Shown piece after piece: positions 42,321 through 57,368 of a DNA stretch of 64,000 bases. This stretch comes from Isochrysis galbana (taxonomy: Eukaryota > Haptophyta > Isochrysidales > Isochrysidaceae). The translations under genes were made by a program, and so were the position numbers. The stretch covers positions 4,559,009-4,623,008 of the forward strand of contig CM030933.1 in NCBI GenBank assembly GCA_018136815.1, written 5' to 3'. Positions within the stretch are counted from its first letter, which is position 1, and each line of letters starts with the position of its first letter. Below the pieces are notes generated by a model, which saw only the letters and a program-made list of their open reading frames with translations, was not told the origin of the DNA and did no database searches.

Positions 42321-43543
42321 CGCCGCGCCCCTCAGTCGTCGGAGTTTTTTTTTCTCGTGCCACGAAGTATATTATTTATTTGTGGACGTGAACGGCTCTG
42401 CCTGTTGCTCCTCGCTCGTCGCCCCTGTTTCTGTTTCAAGTTTCAAGTATTCGTGTTATTCGTGTGTGTTCGCTCTACCTTTGGGTGTCTGTATTGAGTC
42501 GAGCGTTGCCGGAGGGCTGTGGGCCGCTCCGTCGCGAGCGGCATCGGCGGCTAGCGTGACGCTTTCACCCTCCACCTCCAGGGACGACCCTCCTCCCCGC
42601 CGGGAGTCGGGTGACGGGTGACGGGTGAGTCAAATTCTGGATTGGGATTGGGAGATTGGGTCAGGAAACTCGAAACTTTCCCATTTGCCATTTGGGATTT
42701 TGGACTGGGGATTGGCCCCGGCAAGAGTTTCGCGAATTTTTTCCCGGTATTTGGTATTTGGATTTGGGGGCCAGCCATAGCCATAGCCATAGCCATAGGC
42801 CATAGCGAAAGCGAAACTTTTGACCGAGTTAAGGGAGGGGGGGGGCGCATTCCCGATCAAAATATAGGCCCCCGCCCCCGCGCCCCCCTGCCCCCCCGCT
42901 CATGCCGCCCCCGCCGCGGGCCGGCGGGCCGGTCAAGAGGAAGCGAACCGCGGAAGCGAGCGGCGGTAGCTCGTAGCTCCGCCTCGTCTGCCGACCCCCT
43001 GTGGGCGCCTCCCACTCCCACGCAGGTGCAGATAGTTGGATTGGCAACGTCATCCGAGGATGACGGTGGTAGCGACGGCGACGACGAGGAATGCGACGAC
43101 ACGCTGAGCGTGTTTTGAGTTTTTTTTCAACCCAGTCACCAGTCTGCCCCACCTCATGTGTCAGCAGCAAGCGGGACAGCATTGCTGCAGGATTTTCTCC
43201 TTGACAGTGAGGTGTTGAACAATCAAGAAGGCGGGGTGTACCCGGCGCACGCGGTCGACCTCACACGGACCTCACACGGACAAGGACGTGCAAGGGGGCA
43301 GCTACGCACACGGGCACATTGCGCGGCGACCCGCACAAAGCAGCAGCACACAAACAAGACAAGGAACACTTGCGCGTCAGCTTTCGGCTGACAGCCGTGA
43401 CGCTCCACAGCTCGTAAGACGAGTGAGCAGCAGCTCGTGTGCGCACCACTAAAGACTTCTGTCTCCTCGACCAGAGAGAACGCAGTGACACAAGGAAGCC
43501 ACCATGCACCCCGCATATCACGCAAGCATGTCAGGGCAGCAGC
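42321..43543. other. Region between PTH2 and ubiquitin-eL41, no confident gene
   Basis: At 42600-42830 there are degenerate simple repeats (GATTGGGATTGGG, and CCATAG repeated five times near 42774). A short plus-strand frame at 42903-43118 contains GPVKRKRTAEASGG and, in another phase after a CAG, VQIVGLATSSEDDGGSDGDD to LSVF and a stop. It may be a two-exon acidic protein. I could not fix a splice phase, so it is not called. Confidence 0.35.
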
Positions 43544-44163
43544 TTACTTCGATCGCTGCCTCATCTTCCTGCGAGGGCAAGCAGGTTCGGAGACCGTAAA
43601 ACTCAAAACACGCCCACAAGCATCATCGACACGCCGCCGCCGCTCGCAGCGGGCAGGCAGGGCGTTAAACTACCTGCGCTTCTTTTGGAGGCGGCGAGTG
43701 CGCTTCTTCTTCCACTTCCAGCGCATCTTGGAGTGAGCCTTCTTCCAAGGGTTCGATTTGTGACCACCGCCGCGAAGGCGAAACGCAAGTTGCAGGGTCG
43801 ACTCCTTTTGGATGTTGTAGTCTGAAAGAGTGCGGCCATCCTCGAGCTGCTTGCCTGCAAAGATGAGGCGCTGCTGGTCCGAAGGGAAGCCCTCCTTGTC
43901 CTGGATCTTGGCCTTGACGTTGTCGATGTAGTCGGACGGGTCCACCTCCAGCGTGATCGTCTTGCCTGTGGAGGTACGTGCGGAAGATACGGGTTGAGTG
44001 AGCGGGCCGTGCGCTGGATAGGGAGGGCTGGGAGGGTGACCAGCAGAGAGCGCAGAGCGTCGCCGCAGAAGCGTGGGCCCCCCACGCCCATCTCCTCTCC
44101 TCACGCGCGCGTCGGGTGGGCGAGGTACGAGTGCGAGGCGTGCACACCGACGAAGATCTGCAT
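43544..44163 (-). CDS. Ubiquitin-like domain fused to ribosomal protein eL41
   Basis: Exons 44163-44148 (MQIFV), 43965-43674 and 43568-43544 close in phase; 110 aa with canonical splicing. The ubiquitin part runs [20 protein letters not shown] to [10 protein letters not shown] and keeps Lys at positions equivalent to 11, 27, 29, 33, 48 and 63. It differs from standard ubiquitin at usually invariant sites (T22Y, I36F, P38S-type changes, H68Q, V70A, L71F). After Gly-Gly comes a 13-residue linker and then [25 protein letters not shown], a complete 25-residue eL41. With a CAG acceptor the ubiquitin lacks the KTLT-equivalent of residues 6-9. The 12 nt just before that acceptor would encode a TST-type match in frame, so a non-AG acceptor is possible. 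Processing after Gly-Gly would release eL41. Confidence 0.85.
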
Positions 44164-44683
44164 GGCCGCTCGCTCCACCCCGCCGACTCGGCCTGACGGA
44201 GGTGGAGAGGCCCCTCGGTCTGTCTCAGAGAGAGAGAAGAGAGAGAGCGAGAGACCAGCCTCGGGGGAGAGGGAGGCCGAGGGCCACTGGAGAGAGAGGG
44301 GAAGAGGGGCCGCCCCCGTAGCCCCTCCCCCTCCCCCGCGGCCACGCTCTTCTTTAACGGTAGTCGGACCTCCCCCGCGCGCCCCCCCCCCCCCCCGCGG
44401 CGCAGTTTTGACCGCGACAGACCGGCGCCAACGAGAACCTTCCCTTTACTCAGTAAAAAGGTCAAACGGGGAGCACCCTGAGCTACGCCCGTTTTCTTTT
44501 CCTTCATTCAGAGCAAGTAAGGGGAGAGGGGAAAAACTCTTGTTTGTGGATGTCCCTCATGCTATTAGACTACTACCCACCACGGGGAATCTGCCGACGA
44601 CGCCCTTCCCCCGTCGCTCACTCCCCCTTTCCTATCGAGTCGAGCAGCGTCCCCCGTCCCCCACCGTCCACTATAGATTGTCC

Positions 44684-45113
44684 AAGTTGTTCCGTCATAC
44701 CGTCATATGACACTTGCCATGGAACTGAGTATGATATCATACATCTAATATCATATGATACTCACTCCAAACATCTACACTTATAAACCCGCCATTATGA
44801 TAAAAATCTGCTTACACAGCAGCACCCCTGGAGCGTCTCCACATGGCGCCGCCCCCACTCCACGGCGGTGTGACACTCGTCATCGCCGTCGTCGCCGCCG
44901 CCATCGTTGCTGCACATCAGGTTGGCGGCCATTGGGATGGGGGGGGGGGGGGGGCTCGGAGCTGGGAGCGCCGGTATTTCCCGCGCCTGAACTTGTACTA
45001 GTAAAACAGGTTGAATTGTAGGCTCTAGTCTTGTCATATGACACTCAGTATCAGGTCTAGAGCAACTAATACTGAGATATCATATATGATATCATATATG
45101 ACAGAACAACCTG
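44684..45113. mobile_element. MITE-like element, 18-bp imperfect TIRs
   Basis: CCAAGTTGTTCCGTCATA at the left is matched in inverse by TATGACAGAACAACCTGG at the right (three mismatches). Both ends continue inward as AT-rich ATATCATATATGATATC-type palindromes, while the ~200 bp in the middle are GC-rich. There is no ORF. A TSD is not obvious. The flank at 44164-44683 holds a GA/CT-rich leader for the ubiquitin-eL41 gene and nothing else recognised. Confidence 0.5.
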
Positions 45114-45487
45114 GCAGTATGTAGTATGTAGTAATGTAGTAATTTCGCCCTAGATGTGAAACACGGCAGGGGGGGCCTCCAAACACAGCAAATACGGCCT
45201 GTTTTTGGCTTGTCTAGAAACACGGGAACCTCACAAACACGGCATGCTGCTATGGAGGGCGTTTGAAATAGGGTGAAAACGGGCTGTTTTTGGCCTCTGT
45301 CTTACTGTCCTCTGTACACAAACACAAACACGGTAAACCCGTGCTTACCATGTAGGAATCTCGCCCATCAAAAGCCTAAAGCGCTCGCTACAGGAGGGGC
45401 CCAGGTCTCGACTTGAAGTTGAGCTTTTCAATCTTTTGCGATTTAAGCGTCCTTTGTCATTTTTTGATTGCGTTTTGTTATGGGGTG

Positions 45488-45889
45488 TCGAACATGCGAT
45501 GACTACAGGCTCGTAGGCAGAGGGCCGTTCGATCGAGCCGGCAGCTGACGCGGCCGTGAAAGAGTCGTTGTTTGTTGCTTGCGGGAAAATGTCTGAGAGG
45601 TCATAGTAGGAGTCGGGTCTGACAGTGTCTGCCATCGAGCGCTCTGCAGTCTGCTGTCCCCCATGGGGGGGACCAGCATGGCTGCTGAGGGTGGTGTGGC
45701 CGGGGCCACGGACCGTGTGGCGCGACGCGAGTCGCACGCACCTGCTCGGCCTCCGCGGGTGGACGCGGTCGCTTCGCCAGCGACTGCTCCATGGGTACTG
45801 GAGGGGCGCCCTCGGCGGGGGGCCCGAAAGAGAGGGGAGTCGCGCCGGCGCGCTCCATGGCGACCAAGTATAAACTTAGTTGATCATGG
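45488..45889 (-). mobile_element. Hairpin-ended MERA element copy
   Basis: In sense it starts with the hairpin block at 45865-45882 and a frame opening MERAGATPLSFGPPAEGAPP (45861 down). Down to 45648 it is about 95% identical to 23735-23960. It then diverges. An 83-bp block at 45486-45568 (frame FTAASAAGSIERPSAYEPVV) is nearly identical, inverted, to 14985-15067. No TSD was found, and the copy looks recombined. The frame MADTVRPDSYYDLSDIF at about 45640-45590 is open but unrecognised. Confidence 0.6.
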
Positions 45890-46019
45890 AACGTTTGATG
45901 AGACATCAAGAGAAAGTAGGAGAAGAGGCGACATACCCATCAACGAGACCTTGAGAGTTAAAATAACTCACAGGCTAAAAGTAAAAGTCTGTCCTCGTAT
46001 GGAATACGACATGGGGGCG

Positions 46020-46236
46020 TGGGGTCCCTGGTCCCTGGGGGGGTCCGGGTTCTAATGGCCAATGGGCACCGGGTATGTATGTGTTAGTTGGGTGTGTTGG
46101 TGTTGGGAACTTTCTCTCTTTCGTCTAAAGCGAAAAAAAGCCTCAAATTTCCTCAATATTCAATATTCTATATGGAGATGGAGATGGTCATTTTTACCCC
46201 TATAATCTATAATAAACCCCCCCTATTTGACCGCCC
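46020..46236 (-). repeat. Solo right-type end of the TIR element family
   Basis: Ends TATTTGACCGCCCTA like 2478. It also shares the subterminal sequence of 2320-2478: GGGGGGTC(T/C)GGG, GGGCACCG(G/A)(G/A)TATGTAT, GTTAGTTGGGTG-like and TTTCCTCAATATT blocks. Confidence 0.55.
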
Positions 46237-46908
46237 TACGCCCTACGCCCTAGACACTAGACATTGAGAAATTGAAATTGAATTTGATTTTCTTAAAAGA
46301 AAATATACGGTCCTCGTTCTCTTTCGACGGAACGCGACCTCACCGCTGTGGGACACCGTTGGCGGGGACACTAGGACACTGCTGTGCGAGACCGCGAGAC
46401 CGCCGTGGGCCGTGGGACGCCGCTACGGGACCCTCATCAGCTGACATCATATCAGATATAAGCTGCTGATACTACTAATATCAGTGTAAGCTCGATGTCG
46501 GTCGTCAACTTATGACTTATGAACCGTGATGCGTGATGCACCGATGCACCAACACCAATAGCCAACAGCCAACAGCCAACAGCCAAAACCAAAACCATCA
46601 CTAGATGCTAGATGCTAGATGTGGGACCGTGTCATCATCGGCAACGGAGCCCTACGTGCGCGGCTGGCGCATGGCGCATGGCTCGTCCAGTGTGTGCGGC
46701 TAAGCGGCTAGGGATGCCAGATTCCCACCCCAGCCAACACAAGCAACAAGCAACAAGGAATAGGATGCTCTACAAACCATAAAAATAAGGAGCCTCTCTA
46801 AGTTCTAACGCTCTCCTCTCCCCGCCCATCCTCCTCATCACGCCCCCCCCCCCCCTTTCTTTACTAGTAGTACTTACCCTTCTCTCCTCTCTCTCCCCCT
46901 TCCCCGCG
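46237..46908. promoter_or_regulatory. Upstream region of the MDC1-like gene
   Basis: Contains short direct repeats near 46558-46620 (GCCAACA four times, ACTAGATGCTAGATGCTAG). The last 50 bp before the ATG at 46909 are pyrimidine-rich (CTTCTCTCCTCTCTCTCCC). No gene seen. Confidence 0.4.
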
Positions 46909-51561
<4,653 letters not shown>

Positions 51562-52225
51562 GGACGTTTCGCGCACCACCTGAGTCCAAGACACCCCCTC
51601 TTTCCGTGCGCCTGGACGACGTCACACTTCATTCTGGAAGGCCGCAGCGCAACCGCGACGGGGCGATGGGCGAATTCCCGAATGATGCCGTCTCATGCAT
51701 TCCATGGGCGCCTTAATGACCGGCTCTGCTCGGCACCGATCCAATAAAAGGGGGGGGTGCTTACCCTCACAGCCTTTGAGCTCCTTCACTTGTCGTTGCG
51801 GCGTGTGATGTGATAGGGAAAAATCTTGGAGCGCACCGACCGAGGCTGAGACGTGGTTGAAGCCACACGCCCAACGTGGAGGTACAAGTCTGATGTCTGC
51901 GTGCCATGAGTGCATATGAACGTTGTATCGTCCGTTTCGCTAGGGACTTGACGGCCATCGCTTAAGGACAAAGGTGTGATGGAGGAAGCATTAGGGATAA
52001 GTCCTTGCGTTTCGTTGTCGCTTGTGTGGGGCGGGCGGGCGGGCGCTGTGCGGATTGGTTGCCTGTTCCAGGTTTGCTGCGCGGCCGGGCCTTCTTCTCG
52101 CCCTTTGCTAGGCTGCCGTGGCGATGGTTGGTTCACTAATGGCCCTTGGCTAGGATGGTTAGGATGATGAGAACTCGGAAAAAGTGCTACGAAGCAGTTG
52201 TGCACGGTACGGCTAACTTCACTCC
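51562..52225. other. Intergenic, nothing recognised
   Basis: 3' flank of the MDC1-like gene. Minus-strand frames here lack coding character. Confidence 0.4.
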
Positions 52226-52690
52226 AAAAAAAAATCTGAAGATTCTGGGCTACACGCTACACACCGGCGATCCCGTCTAGAAGGGGAATCGCACCATAAC
52301 GGAAACGAGGGGCAATCCTGCCGCACAAGATTCCAAAAGACTTACCGAACGAGACGAAAGAAGTGCGATGGGCCTAAGGGGGAGATGCGAAGAGATTGCA
52401 AATTAAACCTGATTGCAATCAGCCTGAAGTAGAGCTAGAGCAAACGGCCGGAGAAGATAGCGCGAATTAAACCCATTTGCGAAGCACCTAGGGCATGAGG
52501 AAAGGTGGGGAAACTTCCCTTCTCTTCGAGAGAAAGAGAGAGGGCGCTCCACAACCCAAGATCCTATGCGTCCAAGCGAAGCTTTTGACCGAGAACGAGA
52601 ACGAGAGAATTATAACGATAATACCGAACGGCCGAAGAGAAGAGCGAAGCCTAACGAGTGTCGATTCGCGAATGCAACAAGCCCTCGCTG
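52226..52690 (+). repeat. Retroelement-derived repeat, direct copy of 59355-59770
   Basis: Starts with an A10 run and the motif TCTGAAGATTCTGGGCTACA that also marks both sides of the 3109-4510 element. From 52276 it matches 59358-59770 in the same orientation (GGGAATCGCACCATAACGGA, GAGGGGCAATCCTGCCGCAC, TTGACCGAGAACGAGA, AGTGTCGATTCGCGAATGC). Roughly 400 bp with a few percent to ten percent differences and small gaps. Confidence 0.65.
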
Positions 52691-52699
52691 GCCAAGGAA

Positions 52700-52925
52700 A
52701 CAAGGGAACCGCTGGGGTCGCATAAAGGGAAGGGAAGGAAGGGCCCCCGACTGGAACTGCACGCGCGGGGCGGAGAGAAGAGGGAGAGAGGAGAGCGGGG
52801 GGTGCCGAGCGGGGAGACACGTTCGCTAAGAGCTGGGGCGTGTCGCATGGGCTATGGAGACGCTCTCCCCCCCATCCGCAACATCTTCGAGCGGTCGCGG
52901 CGCGCTCCATACGGTCAAAATAACA
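52700..52925 (-). repeat. MERA-start element fragment
   Basis: The minus-strand frame opens MERAATARRCCGWGG (52910 down), preceded by TTGTTATTTTGACCG, which resembles the 5' end of the 57369-59108 element (TTGTTATAGTTTGACC before MERAAT). Only the start is shared; no TSD or 3' end is seen. Confidence 0.4.
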
Positions 52926-53248
52926 ACAGATTTTCTAATGGCAGCTGCGACACTGATGCTCATTTGTTATATTATTATTAGTAGCCAAAACCCTAAGGCG
53001 ACAAAAAGTGGCTAACACGCTAGAGTGGTTGGGTGGGTGTGTATTGCGCGTGGTGGATAGGAAATGGTCGGCGAGCAAATGGTACATGAAAATGCTCGTC
53101 CGTTGAATCAGGTATGAAAGAATGCGGGTGCCCTGCCTACTCCAGTTGGTGTCCTCATGAAGCGAGTCTTCCTTCTCTCCACGATGCCTCTAGGGATCTC
53201 GTCGACGCAGCTCCGCTCGCTTGCTCAGCGGGAGGTCACTCAACCTTC
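52926..53248. other. Intergenic, nothing recognised
   Basis: 3' flank of the dynein light-chain-like gene. No supported feature. Confidence 0.4.
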
Positions 53249-54699
53249 TCAGGCCATCACCCGAGGTGCCACTGTCGTGCCTCCGGGGGCGGGGGCAGAA
53301 GCCGGCGCATGCGGCTCGGGCCATCCGTAGCGCTGTTTCAGCTGACGCAACTCTTCGAGCTCCACCTCGCACTCGTAGAGCCTTGACTTGGCGTTGGCCA
53401 GTTCCGCCCTTAGCGCCGTCATCTCCCTGGAGCTCTTCTCCGCATTGACCTTGTGCTCCGCATTTAGGTGGTGCATCTCGTGCAGCTGCTGGACAAGTGT
53501 GCGTCCTTCCATAGACGTAGCCTGCATGTCGCGTGCCAGCCGCTCGAGACGCAGCGCCTCTGCCTCCAGCTCCCTCCGATCCTCAACTTCGCGCCGGCAC
53601 TTCTCTTGCAACTCCTCGCGGGATGTGCGGCACTGCTGCAATTCGGTGCGCAGTCGCGCAAGGTTCGCCTCCCACATCCGGGTCCTGACCGTCATTTGCT
53701 TTTCGAGATCCTTGATCTGCTGCCCCGAGCCGGCCACCTGACAAGGACATGCAGATGCCGGCGCGGTGGGCGCAGGGCGTCGCGCGCGATGGCAGAGCGC
53801 GGCAAGTCCGGGCAGGAGCAGCGGCGCCACACCGAAGAGAGCACGTCGTTCATCATGGACGAGACGGAGCTCATGGCGTCGTCCAGCAAGGCCCCGCGCT
53901 CCGCGCACACCGTCCTCTCCTGTCGCGAAATCTCGTGGATCGCCGTGCTGTAAATTTCGAGCAGCCCGATTGCGCGCCGCGCGCGCCTCTCGAGGTCCGT
54001 CTCACCGGCCGCGCCTAGCTGGCCCGAACGTCGGTGCGCGGCCTCGCCGCCTTGCGCACCTCTCTGCGCCTCCTCTTCGAATCTCCGCGCCTCCTCCGCC
54101 TCCTGAGCCTCAAACGCGCCGACCGCGGTGTGCAGCCACCGCCTCAGAAGCATGACCTCATCACGACCCACCGGCAGCTCCGACGGGAAGAGCGTCGTCT
54201 CCCAGAGGTGCGCGTCTTCGTCCCTCTTGCACTTCCACCGGTCGGGATGGGTCGTCGGCAACGGGCTCCTCATCTTGACGTGGGAATCCGTCGGGATGCG
54301 AGTGGCCGTGCCGTCGTGCTGCACCGTGTGGTCCGGCTCGCTCGCGAGAGCCGCGTCAAACGGCGTGTGGACTTGCGGCGGCACTCTCGCGCAGTGCGCC
54401 GAGCGAGCCTTCGGATCGGTCGATCTTTTGGGGTTGGCGCGGCGTGGAGCGCGCTCGTGTGGCCGTTTCAGGTTGAGGAGCACCTCCATCGATGTGCTCT
54501 TGGGCAGAAGGAAGTGCTCGTCTCCCACGAGAGGCCGTAGGCGCTGTAGAGTGGCCGAGAGGTGCGTGGGAGGGGGAGAGTGGAGTGGGAGGGGGGGAGG
54601 GGAGTGGAGGGGGATGCGAGCGATATGTGTGTGGCCGAGCACTGTGGTGCTGCTGAGAGAGGAGGAGAGGCGTCGGTGGCTTGCGGAGGTGGGGGGCAT
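53249..54699 (-). CDS. Axonemal dynein light-chain-domain protein (AXDND1/DNALI1-like)
   Basis: Two exons, 54699-53833 and 53737-53249, in phase; 451 aa from the first ATG or 381 aa from the Met at 54489. The motifs LWETTLFPSELPVGRDEVML-LRRWL, IYSTAIHEISRQ and TVCAERGALLDDAMSSVSSM follow the order of the axonemal dynein light-chain family, where the segment I.QV...CAERG.LL..VR is diagnostic. Exon 2 is a long coiled coil (IKDLEKQMTVRTRMWEANLA to ECEVELEELRQLK). Such proteins sit in inner-arm dynein or ciliary assembly complexes, which implies a flagellated stage. Family assignment is by motif pattern and could be refined between AXDND1 and p28 types. Confidence 0.65.
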
Positions 54700-55007
54700 G
54701 GCTTTGGGGCACCCGGTTTGCAGAGGAGGCGGGGGAGGGAGGGAGAGAGGAGGAGAGAGAGAGAGGAAATGGATCGGCAGGGAGGAGGAGAGAGAAGACT
54801 GGGAGAGAGAGAAAACGAGAGAGTTCCTGTAGTACTCCAGTGTGAATGTAGAGAGAGAGTAGGGAGAGAACGTGCGAGAGATGAAGGAGTGAAGAGGGAG
54901 TGAGAGAGAGATTAGAAAGAGAGATCAGAAAGAGAGAAGAGAGAGAGAAAAGAGAGAGAGAGAGAGGAGAGCCCAGAACCGACGACGGACGAACCAACGG
55001 CCGTTTC

Positions 55008-55015
<8 letters not shown>

Positions 55016-55079
<64 letters not shown>

Positions 55080-55087
55080 TCTCTGCT
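55016..55087. repeat. (CT)n microsatellite
   Basis: About 70 bp of CT upstream of the dynein-like gene, within a larger GA/CT region (54700-55240). That region is inverted about 54970-55010: GA-rich left, CT-rich right. Confidence 0.9.
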
Positions 55088-55299
55088 CTCTCTCTCTTCT
55101 CTCTCTCTCTTCTCTCTTTCTGATCTTTCTCTCTCCCCCCCCTTCCCCGTCTTCTTCTTTCTCCTTGTCTCTGCGTCTCTCTCTCGCCTCCTCCCCCCCC
55201 TCCCTTCTCTCTCTGCCCCCTCACATTCTCCTAGATCTCTGCCCCGCGGGGGGGGAGAGGAGCACCCTGGGGGAGCGGCCGGACGGAGGGTTGTGTTTG

Positions 55300-56105
55300 G
55301 AGAGAGAGAGGAGAGAGGGAAGAGAGAGAAGAGAGGGAAGAGAGGGAAAGAGAGAGAAGAGAGAGAGAAGAGAGAGAAGAGAGAGAAGAGAGAGAGAAGA
55401 GAGAGAAGAGAGAGAAGAGAGGGAAAGAGAGAGAGAAGAGAGAGAAGAGAGAGAAGAGAGAGAGAAGAGAGAGAAGAGAGAGAAGAGAGAGAAGAGAGAG
55501 AAGAGAGAGAAGAGAGAGAAGAGAGAGAAGAGAGAGAGAAGAGAGAGAAGAAAGAGAAGAGAGAGAAGAGAGAGAAGAGAGAGAGAAGAGAGAGAAGAGA
55601 GAGAAGAGAGAGAAGAGAGAGAAGAGAGAGAAGAGAGAGAAGAGAGAGAGAAGAGAGAGAAGAGAGAGAAGAGAGAGAAGAGAGAGAAGAGAGAGAAGAG
55701 AGAGAGAAGAGAGAGAAGAGAGAGAAGAGAGAGAAGAGAGAGAAGAGAGAGAAGAGAGAGAAGAGAGAGAAGAGAGAGAAGAGAGAGAAGAGAGAGAAGA
55801 GAGAGAAGAGAGAGAAGAGAGAGAAGAGAGAGAAGAGAGAGAAGAGAGAGAAGAGAGAGAAGAGAGAGAAGAGAGAGAAGAGAGAGAAGAGAGAGAAGAG
55901 AGAGAAGAGAGAGAAGAGAGAGAAGAGAGAGAGAAGAGAGAGGAGAGAAGAGAGAGAGAAGAGAGAGAGAAGAGAGAGAGAAGAGAGAGAGAGAGAAGAG
56001 AGAGAGAAGAGAGAGAAGAGAGAGAAGAGAGAGAAGAGAGAGAAGAGAGAGAAGAGAGAGAAGAGAGAGAAGAGAGAGAAGAGAGAGAAGAGAGAGAAGA
56101 GGGAG
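55300..56105. repeat. 9-bp satellite array, unit GAGAGAAGA
   Basis: About 800 bp of GAGAGAAGA-type units with occasional GA insertions, ending in a G-run and a C-run (56116-56153). Because the period is a multiple of three, several frames stay open (Arg-Glu-Lys or Ser-Leu-Phe repeats) for up to 670 codons. These are not genes. Confidence 0.95.
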
Positions 56106-56160
56106 GGAGAGGGAGGGAGGGGGGGGGGGGGGGGGGGCGCCCCCCCCCCCCCCTTTTCTT

Positions 56161-57351
56161 TTCTACGCGGCGTGGCCCTTGTGGAAGTGGAGGGGTACCA
56201 AAATAGCGCATGCCCTGGAGGCACTACAAAACAAAGGACAGCGGCGCGGATGAAGCGCCGAACGGCGGCGGCGGCGGCGGCGGGAGATCGGTCGCGCGCG
56301 CTGACTGCAACGGTGGGCGGGGAAGGCCGCGGAGCGCAGTGACGAGGGAGTCCGTGAAAAATAAGCATCTGCAGGTTTTGCCAGAACGGTCCCAGGCCAT
56401 AGGCTATAGGCCAACACCTACTACTACTACACCTACTACTACTACTGCTACTATCTACTATGGACTATGGACTATGGAGGATGGTATAAATGCCACCTCC
56501 CTGCCGACACCGTCCTGCTTCTTTCCCTTCACTCGCCCTCGTTCCTCCCCCTCTTCGTTCCTTTTTCTTCAGTTTCAGGGGTTCGGCCCAGGTGCACTTC
56601 CTTGGGCCTATCTTAGGGTATAGAGTATGGGATCCGGACCCTGACAGGGACAGCCAACAGGCCTTTTGCCTTTTGGCTTTTTTTGGTTTTGGTCATCTAT
56701 TTGTTGCTTGTTGCGAACGAGCCGTGAGCGAGGCGAGGATATTAAAAGGTTTTTTGTCGCGAACGACGAACGACGAGGAACGAGGAACAATGTACAATGT
56801 GAGAAGTGGGGAGTGTGTGTGTCGCATTCGCGAAGCGACACTCGTTAGGCTTCTCTCTTCTCTTCGTCGATCGGCATTTATCGTTATAATTCTCTGCTTT
56901 CCATCGGCATTTGACGAGATACTTGATTGAAACTCCATCGCCCTTGCGATCAAGTAACTCTTCGACCAAGTACTCGGCTGCGACCGAGGACAATGAGGCG
57001 GCGGAGGTAGGCACGGTTGGCCTCGGAGGGCGAGCGCGGAGCGTGACGAAGGATCGGGCGGATCGGGATGGATAGGCTGGGGCTGAGGGAGTGGAGAGGC
57101 TTGGTATTGAGGTAGTGTTGAGAACGAGGGACGAGAACGGGAACGACGAGAACGAGAACGAGAGCGACGAACGGAGAACGACAGACGACAGACGGTCCGG
57201 GGCCGATGGACCGACGAGATGACACCACACTCACGTCAACACTCTCGTCCACACTAACGTATCCTTATCACGCACGGAACGCACAGGAACCTGCTGACAG
57301 ACCGAGCAAGGAAGAGAACGCCGACAAGAGGGCGACGGGGCGACGGTGACG
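56161..57351. other. Repeat-rich intergenic region
   Basis: Contains a CTACTA microsatellite (56420-56460) and a retroelement 3'-type signature GAGCGAGGCGAGGATATTAA-AAGG at 56725-56750. An inverted copy at 56815-56905 matches the block found at 52590-52680 and 59670-59765. AACGAGAACGAGAACGAGAG-type simple repeats occur at 57120-57180. No gene is accepted. Confidence 0.5.
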
Positions 57352-57368
57352 AATTGTGATGGCCCATA

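Noticed and set aside
53249..54699. Reading the dynein-like gene as a generic coiled-coil/myosin tail
   Set aside because: The CAERG-type segment and the LFPS...EV.LL..WL block before the coiled coil fit the axonemal dynein light-chain family better.
54356..56368. Open frames of 326-670 codons on both strands
   Set aside because: They run through the 9-bp GAGAGAAGA satellite and CT tracts; composition is Ser/Leu/Phe or Arg/Glu/Lys repeats only.
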